Both the position numbers and the translations under genes were made by a program. Below are positions 7,762 to 16,413 of a DNA stretch of 64,000 nt, one piece after another. A model generated the notes under the pieces. The model did no database searches, had not been told where the DNA came from, and was given only the letters and a program-made list of their open reading frames with translations. Where the stretch lies: the NCBI RefSeq assembly GCF_020715685.1, contig NZ_CP085840.1, forward strand, positions 2,604,001 through 2,668,000. Reading direction: 5' to 3'. This DNA comes from Dermatobacter hominis (GTDB lineage Bacteria; Actinomycetota; Acidimicrobiia; Acidimicrobiales; Microtrichaceae). Each line of letters starts with the position of its first letter. The stretch's first letter is position 1.

Positions 7762-9555
7762 ATGCGTGTCCCCTCCCGCGTCGTCGTCATCGCCGTTGCC
7801 GTCCTCACCGTCACCACCGGCCTCGTGGCCTGCACCCGCGACCCGCAGGTCGAGGGGCTGCCCACCCAGCTCCCGCTCGACGGCCCCACGACGACCGTCC
7901 CGGTGCCGGTCGCCGCACCGCCGTGCATCCAGTCGCCGGACGGCGTCGGCGAGGAGCCGCCGGCGGGCTCGCGGCCCGGCGACCTGATCGCGAGCTACGA
8001 GCTGGACGGCCAGTACAAGGACTCCGCCGGGTTCCCGACCGACGCCCACGCCTGGCGCATCTCGTACGTCACGACCGGCTACGACGAGGACGACCTCCAG
8101 ATCGTCTGCGGCATGGCCGCCGCCCCCAAGACCGGACCGGGACGCTTCGACGGCTCCGGCCGGATGCTGGCCTGGTCGCACGGCACGTCGGGCCTCCAGC
8201 AGGCCTGCCTCCCGTCGCTCGCCCCCGAGAAGTCGCTGTGGGGCCAGATGTCCGACGGCATCAACGCCATCGGCTGGGGCAGCGGGTTCGGCGCCCGGAA
8301 GGGCGAGCCGCGCGACGGGGCGCTGCAGACCGCCCTCGACCGGGGTTGGGTCGTCTCCGCCACCGACTACCAACCGAACGACACCTACGTGGTCGGCCGC
8401 ATCGCCGCGGCCGACGTCATCGACGCGGCACGGGCGACGACCCAGCTCATGGAGCGGACGTTCGGCCCGGCCGTGCCCGACGACTACGACACGATCACGT
8501 GGGGCCACTCCCAGGGCGGCCACGCCGCGCTGTGGGCCGGGCAGCTGATGGACACCTACCAGGAGGCCGCCCCGAACGCCGACGCCGCGACCCTCCACCT
8601 CTCCGGCGTCGCCGCGCTGGCCCCGGCGTCCAACTTCGTCGTCCAGCCGGAGCGCCAGGGCATCGAGGCGGGCAACGGGCTGGCCGACTGGGAGATGCAC
8701 ACCTCGATCGAGGTCGTCGGCCTCCCGATCCCGGCGCTCGAGCTGCAGGTCGGGCCCGTGCTCTTCTCCTACATCTTCGGCTCGTGGGCCGTCCTGTCGG
8801 CGCGGGGCACGCCGTCCGACGACGCCGCCACGCCGGCCTTCCCGCCCGAGCACGCGGATCTCGACCTCACCGCCATCACCACGACGGCGGGCGCGACGAC
8901 CGTCGCCCAGCTCGCCCCGCTGTGCACCGTCACCGACGCCAAGCGCATCCAGAGCATCGCCGGCCCCTACCGGAACGCGGGCGTGCACAAGATGCTCGTG
9001 CCCGAGCTCTGGAACCTGCCGAAGGACTACTCGGAGGGCGAGTACTTCAAGGGCGGTTCGGACCGCGCGTGCGCCACCTCCACCGACGAGGGCCTCCAGG
9101 CCTGGTGCGCGTGGATCCGCTGGAACCTGCCCGGGCCCGACGGGGTGAACCCCTTCCCGAAGGTGCCCGAGCGCGACGGCCGACCGGTGCCGATGCTCAT
9201 CGGCCAGGGCATGGACGACGTCGTCATCCACTGCCAGCCGACCGAGGGCGCGGACGACGCCGCGGTCCCCGCTGCGGCCGACTGCATGAGCGTGGCGCTC
9301 TTCGACTCGCTGCGGAAGGATGGCTACTGCCCCGCGGGCGGCGACGAGGGCCACCTCGAGCTGGCGCTGTTCCGCAAGGACGGGGCCGCCAGCCCGGCCG
9401 GCCACCTGCAGATCCCCGGGCAGATCTCCGCGGTCGGCAGCGGCAAGAGCAGCGCGGACCTCACGTTCACCGGTTCGCCCATGGAGAAGTTCATGAGCGG
9501 CGCGTTCGACGGCACGCTGCCGAACGGCTGCAGGGCCGAGGTCATGAACCCCTGA
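7762..9555 (+). CDS. Secreted lipoprotein lipase of the secretory-lipase alpha/beta-hydrolase family
   Basis: This is 597 residues. Residues 1-24 are a lipoprotein signal peptide ending LVAC, with the lipidated Cys at position 24. The mature part shows the secretory-lipase features LAWSHGTSG (oxyanion region), the nucleophile elbow GHSQGG with Ser250, and late D and H candidates in IGQGMDDVVIH. Such enzymes hydrolyse triacylglycerols or other long-chain esters outside the cell. It converges on the AHL-lactonase-like gene with only 18 bp between stops. Confidence 0.88.
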   Translation: MRVPSRVVVIAVAVLTVTTGLVACTRDPQVEGLPTQLPLDGPTTTVPVPVAAPPCIQSPDGVGEEPPAGSRPGDLIASYELDGQYKDSAGFPTDAHAWRISYVTTGYDEDDLQIVCGMAAAPKTGPGRFDGSGRMLAWSHGTSGLQQACLPSLAPEKSLWGQMSDGINAIGWGSGFGARKGEPRDGALQTALDRGWVVSATDYQPNDTYVVGRIAAADVIDAARATTQLMERTFGPAVPDDYDTITWGHSQGGHAALWAGQLMDTYQEAAPNADAATLHLSGVAALAPASNFVVQPERQGIEAGNGLADWEMHTSIEVVGLPIPALELQVGPVLFSYIFGSWAVLSARGTPSDDAATPAFPPEHADLDLTAITTTAGATTVAQLAPLCTVTDAKRIQSIAGPYRNAGVHKMLVPELWNLPKDYSEGEYFKGGSDRACATSTDEGLQAWCAWIRWNLPGPDGVNPFPKVPERDGRPVPMLIGQGMDDVVIHCQPTEGADDAAVPAAADCMSVALFDSLRKDGYCPAGGDEGHLELALFRKDGAASPAGHLQIPGQISAVGSGKSSADLTFTGSPMEKFMSGAFDGTLPNGCRAEVMNP

Positions 9556-9572
9556 TCGCCGGTGGCGACCAG
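9552..9572. terminator. 9-bp hairpin with one mismatch between convergent genes
   Basis: CTGATCGCC-GGT-GGCGACCAG pairs over 9 positions with one A/C mismatch and overlaps the lipase stop codon. Its position between two convergent stops suggests a shared terminator. Confidence 0.35.
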
Positions 9573-9573
9573 C

Positions 9574-10464
9574 TCAGCGATGGGCGTGCCCGGCGTGCGC
9601 GGTGCTCGCGACCGCGACGGGCGCGCCGTCGATCGCCGGGAGGAACCGGGTCGGGTCCGATGCGCCCGGCCCCTGCACGCCGAGCTCGCTGGTGAACGCC
9701 GGCCACACGTCGGGGTCGTGGCCCGGGATGACCCGGTAGCCCTTCTCTGCGGCGATCGACTTGAGGCGACGGATCGCCTCGACCGCCTCCTCGACGTCGC
9801 CGGTCGCGACCGACCCCGGCGCGATCTCGTCGTCGAGCTGGACCTGCAGGTCGGCGGCGTCGAAGGCGAAGACGAACCCACCGCCGTCGGCGAGGTCGAC
9901 GACGAAGCTCTGGTGCCCGACGGTGTGGCCGTACGTCGCGACGGCGGTGACGCCGGGCGCCAGCTCGACATCGCCGTCGGCGAGGCGCCAGTCGATGCGG
10001 TGGTCGTCGAAGTCCATCCGGAACAGCGCCTCGGGCTCGGGCGCGTCGAGGGCGAGCGAGTGTGCGAGCTCGCGGCGTTGCACGTGCATCGGCGCCCGCT
10101 CCGCCCACCAGCGGATGCCACCCGAGTGGTCGTAGTGGAGGTGGCTCAGGGCCACGACGGCGACGTCGTCGGGGTCGATGCCGACGTGCTCGAACGCCCG
10201 CTCGATCGAGTCGCCGTGGTCGCCGACGAGCTCGTCCTCGATGCCCATGTGGACGAGGCGACGGCGCAGCTTCTCGTCGAGCAGCACCGGCGTGTTGAAC
10301 CCCGTGTCGAGCAGCATCCAGCCGCCGTCGAGCTCGAGGAGGATCCCCGGGACCGGCTCGCGCAGCCGTACGTCGTCGGCGCCGCCCTGCATGGAGATGC
10401 TGAGCGGGATGTGCTCCCAACCGAACGTGAGGGGGACGATCCTGCGCACTCCGGCTCCGGCCAT
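9574..10464 (-). CDS. Metallo-beta-lactamase-fold hydrolase, N-acyl-homoserine-lactonase-like
   Basis: This is 296 residues with the dinuclear zinc motif SHLHYDHSGG (H108, H110, D112, H113), a second histidine in TYGHTVGHQSF, an aspartate in FAFDAADLQ and a final histidine in VIPGHDPDVW. That set and spacing match the AiiA-like lactonase branch, which opens the lactone ring of acyl-homoserine lactones and so quenches quorum sensing; some members act on other lactones or esters. There is no signal peptide, so it is cytoplasmic. A TAGCCT -10 box 6 bases upstream supports the ATG. Confidence 0.85.
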   Translation of the reverse strand: MAGAGVRRIVPLTFGWEHIPLSISMQGGADDVRLREPVPGILLELDGGWMLLDTGFNTPVLLDEKLRRRLVHMGIEDELVGDHGDSIERAFEHVGIDPDDVAVVALSHLHYDHSGGIRWWAERAPMHVQRRELAHSLALDAPEPEALFRMDFDDHRIDWRLADGDVELAPGVTAVATYGHTVGHQSFVVDLADGGGFVFAFDAADLQVQLDDEIAPGSVATGDVEEAVEAIRRLKSIAAEKGYRVIPGHDPDVWPAFTSELGVQGPGASDPTRFLPAIDGAPVAVASTAHAGHAHR

Positions 10465-10470
10465 GCGCGC

Positions 10471-10507
10471 AGGCTACGACCCCGGTGTTTCGCTGCTGTT
10501 TCGAAAC
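10471..10507 (-). promoter_or_regulatory. Lactonase promoter with GTTTCG repeat / GTTTCGAAAC palindrome
   Basis: On the minus strand TAGCCT (10471-10476) lies 6 bases before the ATG. Just upstream, in the -35 region, is the perfect palindrome GTTTCGAAAC (10498-10507), plus a second GTTTCG (10487-10492) offset by 11 bp, one helical turn. The low-GC motif in a GC-rich region suggests an operator. The binding protein is unknown. Confidence 0.4.
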
Positions 10508-10626
10508 GTGCGTCGCCGGTCGCCGTGCGGTCGGTCCCGGGCGCGTGGACCGATCGTGCGCCCGCACCTCCGCCGGGCCTGCGATCCTGACGGGGTGCGC
10601 CAGGTCGAGCAGCGGGATGCCGGGAC

Positions 10627-11820
10627 GTGAGGGCCATCGACGACGCGGAGCGACGGCGGCGGCTCGCCGTCCGCCAGGCGCTCTCCCCCGCCCACCGCGC
10701 CACCGACCCGGTCGCCGCGACCCGGCGCGTCGTGGCGCTGCACGGCACCGACCCCGCGACGATCTTCATGTCGGCACGCGCCCGCGCCGCCGGCATGGAG
10801 GTCGCGGACCTGGAGGGGGCGCTGTACCGCGACCGTCACCTGGTCCGGGTGATGGCGATGCGCCGGACGATCTGGATCGTCCCCGACGACCTCGTGGGCG
10901 CGGCGATCGGCGGCCCCGGTCGGCGCGTCGCCGAGCGCGAGCGCGCCCGGTTGATCAAGGACGTCGAGTCCCACGAGCTGCGCAAGGACGGTGCCCGTTG
11001 GATCCGCCAGGCCCGGCGCCAGGTCCTGGACGTGCTGGCCGACGGTCGGTCGCTGTCGATGGACGAGATCCGGGCCGAGGCGCCTGCGCTCCGCGGCGCC
11101 ATCCGCCAGGGCGTCGGCAAGCGCTGGGAGGCCGAGGCCCCGATCGGCCCGCGGGTGCTCACCTGGCTGTGGGCCGGCGGCGACGTCGTCCGGTCGACCA
11201 ACGACGGGTCGTGGAGGGCGTCGCGGCCCCGGTGGGCGTCGACCGACGCCTGGCTGCCCGTGGCGCCGAACGCCGTCGACGCACCCGACGCGTGGACCGA
11301 GCTGGTCCGTCGGTACCTCGCGGCCTTCGGGCCGGCGACCGAGACCGACGTGGTGTGGTGGCTCGGCGCGAACAAGGGGATCGTGCGGGCCGCGCTCGCC
11401 GACCTCGGCGCCGAGGAGGTCGCGCTCGCCGGCGGCGCGACGGGCCTCGTCCTCCCGGGCGACGAGGGCGCCACCGTCGAGGTCGACCCGTGGGGTGCGC
11501 TCCTGCCGGGGCTCGACCCGACGACGATGGGCTGGAAGGAGCGCGCCTGGTACCTCGGCCCGCACGCGCCCGAGCTCGTCGACAACGCGGGCAACGCCGG
11601 ACCGACCATCTGGTGGGACGGCCGGATCGTCGGCGGCTGGCACCAGTCCGAGGACGGCGCGATCGGCATGGTGCTCCTCGAGGACGTGGGCCACGACGCG
11701 GTCGTCGCCCTCGAGGCGCACGCGGGCGAGCTCGAGTCATGGCTCGGCGGCGACCGGGTCATGCTCCGCTTCCCGTCGCCGCTGTTCCAGCGATCGGTGG
11801 GCCGGCCGCCCTCCCGTTGA
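10627..11820 (+). CDS. Winged-helix DNA-binding domain protein (HTH_42; AlkZ-like family)
   Basis: This 397-residue protein carries the family signature: RQALSPAHRATDPVAATRRVVALHGTDPATIF near the N-terminus, AMRRTIWIVP, and the C-terminal WWDGRIVGGWHQSEDG. Some members (AlkZ/YcaQ, AZL) are DNA glycosylases that unhook interstrand crosslinks and use a QxQ motif. Here the matching segment is LHGTDP, as in the LH-type subgroup whose function is not established. The GTG start lies 160 bp from the divergent lactonase gene. It may be single-gene; the next gene converges. Confidence 0.85.
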   Translation: MRAIDDAERRRRLAVRQALSPAHRATDPVAATRRVVALHGTDPATIFMSARARAAGMEVADLEGALYRDRHLVRVMAMRRTIWIVPDDLVGAAIGGPGRRVAERERARLIKDVESHELRKDGARWIRQARRQVLDVLADGRSLSMDEIRAEAPALRGAIRQGVGKRWEAEAPIGPRVLTWLWAGGDVVRSTNDGSWRASRPRWASTDAWLPVAPNAVDAPDAWTELVRRYLAAFGPATETDVVWWLGANKGIVRAALADLGAEEVALAGGATGLVLPGDEGATVEVDPWGALLPGLDPTTMGWKERAWYLGPHAPELVDNAGNAGPTIWWDGRIVGGWHQSEDGAIGMVLLEDVGHDAVVALEAHAGELESWLGGDRVMLRFPSPLFQRSVGRPPSR

Positions 11821-11872
11821 CCGCCGACCGGCGCCGCACCCCACCGAGGCCCACGCCGCGGCGAGCGATCGG

Positions 11873-12772
11873 TCAGGTCGGGGTGCCGACGCAGTGCACG
11901 TGGGCCACGACGACGACGCGTGGGCGACCGTCCTCGTCGGGCAGGCCCGGATCGAGCACCTCGACCCGCACGAGCGCGACCGGTCCGTCCACCCGCCGCA
12001 CCGACGCCGACGTGCGCAACGGGCCGACCTTGCCCTGCGACAGGTACGACGCCGTCAGGTCCACGGCGCGGACCGCCCCGTCGAGCACCGTGCCGGCCAC
12101 CGCGACCGCGGCCTCGGCCGCGATCGACGCCACCACCCCGCCGTTGACCGCCCCGAACGAGTTGCGGACGAAGGGGACGGCGTCGAGCTCGACCACGCCC
12201 TGCTCGGGCGCCACCACGCGCACGCCGATCTCGTCGCGGTACGGGCCGTCGAGGCCCGAGTCGGGCAGCGCCATCGAGAACCGCTGGCCGTACGCGACCG
12301 GGGTGTCGCCGATGTCCAGGTTCCCCTCCCGCCGGGGCAGCCGGGCGAACGTGAGGCCCGCCTCCCCCACCGCGCGGTCGGCGCCACCGGACCCGGTCGC
12401 GGACAGCCGGGCCTCGACCACGATCGTCGTGCGGCCGGCCCGGCGGACCGCGGCGTCGACCACGACGTCGGTGAGGGCAGGGTCGTCGGCGCCGGGTGGA
12501 TCGACGAGGTGGAGCGCGAGCTGCGCGGTGGCCATCCAGTCGGGCGCGATCACCCGGCCGACCAGCAGGCCGGCGAGCACGTCGGTGACCACCAGCAGCG
12601 GCCCCGGGTCGAGCACCCCGTCCCGGCACAGCTCGGGCCGGATCGGGAGGTGCGCACGGGCGGCGTCCGGCCCGGTGTCCTCGAGCTCGAACCGGAGGTC
12701 GCGCACCACGTGTCGCTCGGGCGGGTACGACGAGGGGGCGGTCGAGGGATCCTCGGGCGTCTGCACCGACAT
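11873..12772 (-). CDS. Double-hotdog acyl-CoA thioesterase-like protein (PaaI-type)
   Basis: This is 299 residues built of two hotdog modules. The first lies around residues 40-150 (GPLLVVTDVLAGLLVG, LALHLVDPPG). The second is around 180-295 and has the PaaI-like signature RNSFGAVNGGVVASIAAEAAVA, where N/D and G/E line the thioester site. It probably hydrolyses acyl- or aryl-CoA thioesters; the substrate is unknown. The ATG at 12772 lies 7 bases after a TACGAT -10 box (12780-12785). It is divergent from the CMD gene. Confidence 0.8.
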   Translation of the reverse strand: MSVQTPEDPSTAPSSYPPERHVVRDLRFELEDTGPDAARAHLPIRPELCRDGVLDPGPLLVVTDVLAGLLVGRVIAPDWMATAQLALHLVDPPGADDPALTDVVVDAAVRRAGRTTIVVEARLSATGSGGADRAVGEAGLTFARLPRREGNLDIGDTPVAYGQRFSMALPDSGLDGPYRDEIGVRVVAPEQGVVELDAVPFVRNSFGAVNGGVVASIAAEAAVAVAGTVLDGAVRAVDLTASYLSQGKVGPLRTSASVRRVDGPVALVRVEVLDPGLPDEDGRPRVVVVAHVHCVGTPT

Positions 12773-12779
12773 CCCGGCG

Positions 12780-12785
12780 ATCGTA
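12780..12785 (-). promoter_or_regulatory. -10 box TACGAT of leaderless thioesterase promoter
   Basis: TACGAT on the minus strand ends 7 bases before the ATG at 12772 and supports that start over longer alternatives. Confidence 0.45.
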
Positions 12786-12875
12786 GGCTGAGGAGGTCCG
12801 TCCCCCGGCGCCGAGCCGGGCGGGACGGCACCGGGGGCCGCAGGGCGCGGCCCCGGCAGACACCAGGGGGCACCG

Positions 12876-13355
12876 ATGGCCAAGGTCGACCTGCCGGAGG
12901 GCGACGGCGACGAGCTGCTGCGGCTGTACGCGCTGAGCCCGAAGATGGGGGCCGCCGCAGGCCGCTTCAGCGGGGCCGTCTACACCGACACCGCCCTGCC
13001 GACGCGGGTCCGGGAGGCGGCCCGCATCCGGATCGCCGAGGTCAACCAGTGCCCGGTGTGCCTCGACACCCGGACGACCTCCGACCCCGACGGCCTCACC
13101 GAGTCCGAGTACCTCGGCATGGCGGACTGGCGGTCGCTCACCACCCTGTCGGAGCAGGAGGCGCTCGCCGCCGAGTTCGCGGAGCGGTTCTCCACGGACC
13201 ACCTCAACATCGACGACGACTTCTGGACCCGGGCGCGGGCGGCGTTCACCGACGCCGAGCTCTTCGAGCTCGCGGTGTGCTGCGCCAACTGGCTCGGGCT
13301 GGGGAGGGTGACCCAGCTGTTCGACGCCGGGGTCAGCTGCCGGATCGAGTACTGA
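12876..13355 (+). CDS. Carboxymuconolactone decarboxylase / AhpD-like family protein
   Basis: This 159-residue all-helical protein has the CMD/AhpD signature VREAARIRIAEVNQCPVCLDTR, where the CxxC (CPVC) is the redox or catalytic pair in AhpD-type proteins. A second helix LFELAVCCANWLGLGRVTQLF follows. Members act as alkylhydroperoxidases or decarboxylases, and many are unassigned. The N-terminal ATG is preceded by a G-rich stretch (GGGGG 7 bases upstream) that can serve as a ribosome site. No signal peptide. Confidence 0.87.
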   Translation: MAKVDLPEGDGDELLRLYALSPKMGAAAGRFSGAVYTDTALPTRVREAARIRIAEVNQCPVCLDTRTTSDPDGLTESEYLGMADWRSLTTLSEQEALAAEFAERFSTDHLNIDDDFWTRARAAFTDAELFELAVCCANWLGLGRVTQLFDAGVSCRIEY

Positions 13356-13432
13356 CCGGCGGCACGGCGCGCGCCCTGAGAGGCCGCTCGGGTCGCAGCG
13401 GCCGCGTGGGTCGGAACGCACGAGCGCGTCGG

Positions 13433-13438
13433 TAGCCT
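13433..13438 (+). promoter_or_regulatory. -10 box TAGCCT of leaderless promoter
   Basis: TAGCCT ends 8 bases before the GTG at 13447 of the secreted S33 hydrolase gene. Confidence 0.45.
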
Positions 13439-13446
13439 CGGCCGAC

Positions 13447-15198
13447 GTGACCCGTACCCGCCTGCCCGCCCTGCTCGTCGCGTGCGCGGTCCTCTTCACC
13501 GCCTGCTCCGACGGCGGCTCGCCCTCTGCGGAGAAGGAGTCGGACCCCCGTCCGACGGGGGGTGCGCCCGCCGCCGGCGGCACGGACGGCGATCTGCACT
13601 GGTCCAAGTGCACCGGCAAGCTCACGGCCATGGCGGGGCTCGACTGCGCCACGCTCGACGTGCCGCTCGACCCGGCGGAGCCCGACGGCGACCGGGTCGG
13701 CATCGCCCTGGCCCGCAAGGCGGCGACCGGTCCGGCCGACGAGCGCATCGGGTCGCTCGTCATCAACCCCGGCGGCCCCGGCGGCTCCGGGCTCGAGTTC
13801 CTCGCCAACGCCGCCAGCTCCTTCCCGTCGTCGCTGACCGACCGCTTCGACCTCGTGTCGTTCGATCCGCGCGGCGTGGGCGAGAGCGACCCGGTCCGCT
13901 GCCTCGACGACGACCAGAAGGACGCCCAGATGGAGGGCGACCTCACGCCCGACACGCCCGAGGAGCGGACCAGGATCGAGGAGGACCAGACCGCGCTGCG
14001 GGAGGGCTGCACCGAGCGCAACCCCGAGATGGTCACCCACATGAGCACGGCCGACGTCGCCGCCGACCTCGACCGGATCCGGACGGCGCTCGGCGACGAG
14101 CAGCTCAACTTCCTCGGCTACTCCTACGGGACCTCGATCGGCGCGACCTACGCCGCCATGTTCCCGACCCACATCCGGGCGATGGTGCTCGACGGATCGA
14201 TCAGTCCGTCGGCGTCGGCCGCGGACCAGGCAATGGTCCAGGCCACGGGCTTCGAGCGCACGCTCGCGAACTTCATCGCCGCCTGCGACGCCGACCAGAC
14301 GTGCGCGCTGGCCCCCGACGCCGCCGCGGCGATCGCCGCCACCCGGGCGGAGCTCGAGTCGAAGCCGGTCACGGTCGAGGACAGCTCCGGCTCCCGGACG
14401 CTCAACCGGGACCTGTTCGACTACGGCCTGGCCACCGCGCTCTACGACACCTCGACGTGGGGCCCGACCGCGCAGGCCATCGCCGACATCCGCGAGGGCG
14501 GGGCCGCCACCTTCCTCGCGCTGGTCGACCGCCAGACCGGCCGCCAGGCCGACGGCAGCTACGACAACTCGAGCGACGCCCAGGTGATGGTCAACTGCGC
14601 GGACCAGGAGGACCGCCCGACCGCGGAGCAGGCCGCGCAGGACGAGGCCCGCATCGCGCAGGCCGCACCCACCTTCGGCGCGCTGATCGGCGCGGGGCTG
14701 ACCGGGTGCGACGACTGGCCCGAGCCGGCCCAGCCCACCCCCGCCCCCAAGGCCGACGGCGCCCCGTCGATCCTGGTCATCGGCACGGTCGGCGACCCGG
14801 CCACCCCGTACGAGTGGGCGCAGGAGATGACCCAGGCGCTGTCCGGCAGCGTGCTGCTCACCTACGAGGGCGACGGCCACACCGCCTTCCTCCGCGGCGG
14901 CCAGTGCATCGAGGACGCCGTCGTCGGCTACTTCGTCGACCTGGAGGTGCCGTCCGCGGGCACCCGTTGCCCGGCCCAGAGCTCGAGCGACGAGTTCGGC
15001 GGCGTGCGCGACGAGCTGATCGAGCAGCTCGCCGACTCCGGCCTGCCCCAGGAGCTGGCCACCTGCGTCGTGGACGGGATGATCGAGCGCGTCGGCGAGG
15101 CCGAGTTCAACGACATGGTGCTCAAGAACGAGCAGGAGGAGATCACCAAGCTCGCCCAGGCGACGGCGCTCGAGTGCGCCACGTCGGGCGGCGGGTGA
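13447..15198 (+). CDS. Secreted lipoprotein alpha/beta hydrolase, S33 / tripeptidyl-aminopeptidase-like
   Basis: This is 583 residues. The lipoprotein signal ends LFTAC with Cys20. The core shows INPGGPGGSG (oxyanion loop), FDPRGVGESDPV, and the nucleophile elbow GYSYGTS with Ser226. The C-terminal TAP-like domain has VIGTVGDPATPYEWA (Asp) and YEGDGHTAF (His). Relatives in Streptomyces remove tripeptides from exported proteins or act as esterases. Beyond the normal end near residue 520 is an extra tail of about 60 residues, charged and Cys-bearing, without known family. It is translated from a GTG with a -10 box 8 bases upstream. Confidence 0.9.
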   Translation: MTRTRLPALLVACAVLFTACSDGGSPSAEKESDPRPTGGAPAAGGTDGDLHWSKCTGKLTAMAGLDCATLDVPLDPAEPDGDRVGIALARKAATGPADERIGSLVINPGGPGGSGLEFLANAASSFPSSLTDRFDLVSFDPRGVGESDPVRCLDDDQKDAQMEGDLTPDTPEERTRIEEDQTALREGCTERNPEMVTHMSTADVAADLDRIRTALGDEQLNFLGYSYGTSIGATYAAMFPTHIRAMVLDGSISPSASAADQAMVQATGFERTLANFIAACDADQTCALAPDAAAAIAATRAELESKPVTVEDSSGSRTLNRDLFDYGLATALYDTSTWGPTAQAIADIREGGAATFLALVDRQTGRQADGSYDNSSDAQVMVNCADQEDRPTAEQAAQDEARIAQAAPTFGALIGAGLTGCDDWPEPAQPTPAPKADGAPSILVIGTVGDPATPYEWAQEMTQALSGSVLLTYEGDGHTAFLRGGQCIEDAVVGYFVDLEVPSAGTRCPAQSSSDEFGGVRDELIEQLADSGLPQELATCVVDGMIERVGEAEFNDMVLKNEQEEITKLAQATALECATSGGG

Positions 15199-15227
15199 CG
15201 CCGGCCCCTGCCCCGCCCGCCGGACCG

Positions 15228-15233
15228 TAGGGT
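15228..15233 (+). promoter_or_regulatory. -10 box TAGGGT of leaderless promoter
   Basis: TAGGGT ends 6 bases before the ATG at 15240 of the glyoxalase-II-like gene. Confidence 0.45.
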
Positions 15234-15239
15234 GCTGGC

Positions 15240-15863
15240 ATGGCGATCGAACTGGTCCAGACCGACGGCATCTTCGCCCTCGACGGCGGCGAGTGGGAGG
15301 TCACCAACAACATCTGGCTGGTCGGCGACGACCGCGAGGTGCTGGTCGTCGACGCCGCTCACGACGCCGTGGCGATCGCCGGCGCGATCAACGGCCGGCG
15401 GGTCACGGCCATCGCGCTGACCCACGGCCACAACGACCACATCAACGCCGCCGTCGCGCTCCAGGACCTGGTCGACGCACCGATCCTCCTCCACCCCGCG
15501 GATCGAATGCTGTGGGACGTCGTGTACCCCGACCGTGCGCCCGACCGCGACCTGGAGGCCGGCGCGTCGCTGGACGCCGGGGGCACCCGGCTGGGCGTCC
15601 TGAGCACCCCGGGCCACTCGCCGGGCTGCTGCTGCTTCCACGACGCCGAGGCCGACCACCTGTTCTCGGGCGACACCCTGTTCTGCGGCGGACCGGGCGC
15701 GACGGGGCGCAGCTTCTCGGACTTCCCGACGATCGTCCGCTCGATCCGCGAGCAGCTGCTCTCGCTGCCGCCCGAGACCGTCGTCCACACCGGCCACGGC
15801 GACTCGACCACGATCGGGGCCGAGGCGCCCGACGTCGAGGAGTGGCTGCGCCGCGGCCACTGA
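15240..15863 (+). CDS. Metallo-beta-lactamase-fold hydrolase, glyoxalase-II-like
   Basis: This is 207 residues with THGHNDHINA (HxHxDH), TPGHSPGCCCFH, the metal-bridging Asp in FSGDTLFCGG, and a final HTGHGDSTTIG, the full ligand set of glyoxalase-II-like thioester hydrolases. In many mycothiol-producing actinobacteria a protein of this type sits beside the mycothiol-dependent formaldehyde dehydrogenase MscR and may hydrolyse S-formyl-mycothiol. Here mscR is 41 kb away, so that role is only suggested. Cytoplasmic. Confidence 0.88.
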   Translation: MAIELVQTDGIFALDGGEWEVTNNIWLVGDDREVLVVDAAHDAVAIAGAINGRRVTAIALTHGHNDHINAAVALQDLVDAPILLHPADRMLWDVVYPDRAPDRDLEAGASLDAGGTRLGVLSTPGHSPGCCCFHDAEADHLFSGDTLFCGGPGATGRSFSDFPTIVRSIREQLLSLPPETVVHTGHGDSTTIGAEAPDVEEWLRRGH

Positions 15864-15926
15864 GCTCCGTCCGTCCGACCACGCGCACCGATCGCCGTCC
15901 GGCGTCGGGCGCAGGGCGTCGGGCGT

Positions 15927-16190
15927 TCAGCTGACGAGGCTGGCGATGCCCCACACGGCGGCGACCGCACCCAGCACGATCATCGTGACGGCGCGCCCGA
16001 CGGGCGGCGGTCCCCCGTCGGCCGGCGGCCGCACGAGGGCGAGCAGGTTGCCGACGACCATGGCGGCGCCGAGCGCGAGCACGATCCACGGGAAGAAGTC
16101 GTCGCCGAGGAACAGCGTCCCGCCGCCGTCGTCCTGGGCCAGCACGCCGACGACCCCGCCGAGGGACGTCCCGAGCAGCGTCGCGATCAT
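15927..16190 (-). CDS. Small membrane protein of unknown function
   Basis: This is 87 residues with three hydrophobic segments (about 3-18, 33-52 and 66-86) separated by short polar loops (DDGGGTLFLGDD and RPPADGGPPP). I do not recognise a family. The hydrophobic pattern, the consistent coding frame and the ATG at the edge of a low-GC promoter region support a real gene. It is divergent from the ecm leader. Confidence 0.6.
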   Translation of the reverse strand: MIATLLGTSLGGVVGVLAQDDGGGTLFLGDDFFPWIVLALGAAMVVGNLLALVRPPADGGPPPVGRAVTMIVLGAVAAVWGIASLVS

Positions 16191-16270
16191 GACGGTTGCC
16201 TCATGCCTGGCGCCCCATGGAACAGCGCGGAGACCTCTCAGAAAATAACGGGATTATCCCGGGAAATCTG

Positions 16271-16299
16271 TTCAAGCCCGGGCCGGACGCGCCGATACT
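16271..16299 (+). promoter_or_regulatory. Candidate ecm promoter, -35 TTCAAG / -10 GATACT
   Basis: TTCAAG (16271-16276) and GATACT (16294-16299) are separated by exactly 17 bp in the low-GC patch and would start transcription near 16306. That leaves an untranslated leader of about 310 bases before ecm, unlike the leaderless genes around it. Confidence 0.4.
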
Positions 16300-16391
16300 A
16301 ATGACGTCGGTGGACATCGCCCCCACCGGCACAACCCCACAGCCGGGGCAATGGAGCGGGGGACACCAATCTCCCTCCAAACGCATCGCCA

Positions 16392-16413
16392 CCAGCACCC
16401 TCCCAGGTGCTGG
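16392..16413 (+). other. Perfect 8-bp hairpin in the ecm leader
   Basis: CCAGCACC-CTCCCA-GGTGCTGG is a perfect 8-bp stem with a 6-base loop in the middle of the leader. It could be an attenuator or part of a structured RNA. No U-tract follows. Confidence 0.4.

Noticed and set aside
5500-9405. A 1,301-codon open frame on the minus strand
   Set aside because: It lies antisense to the heme-binding protein, pnuC, the quinone oxidoreductase and the lipase, is Arg/Ala/Gly/Pro-rich with no motif, and follows from high third-position GC in the true genes.
10627-11820. HTH_42 protein as a proven crosslink DNA glycosylase
   Set aside because: The QxQ catalytic motif of AlkZ/YcaQ is not present in the aligned segment (LHGTDP), so glycosylase activity is not claimed.
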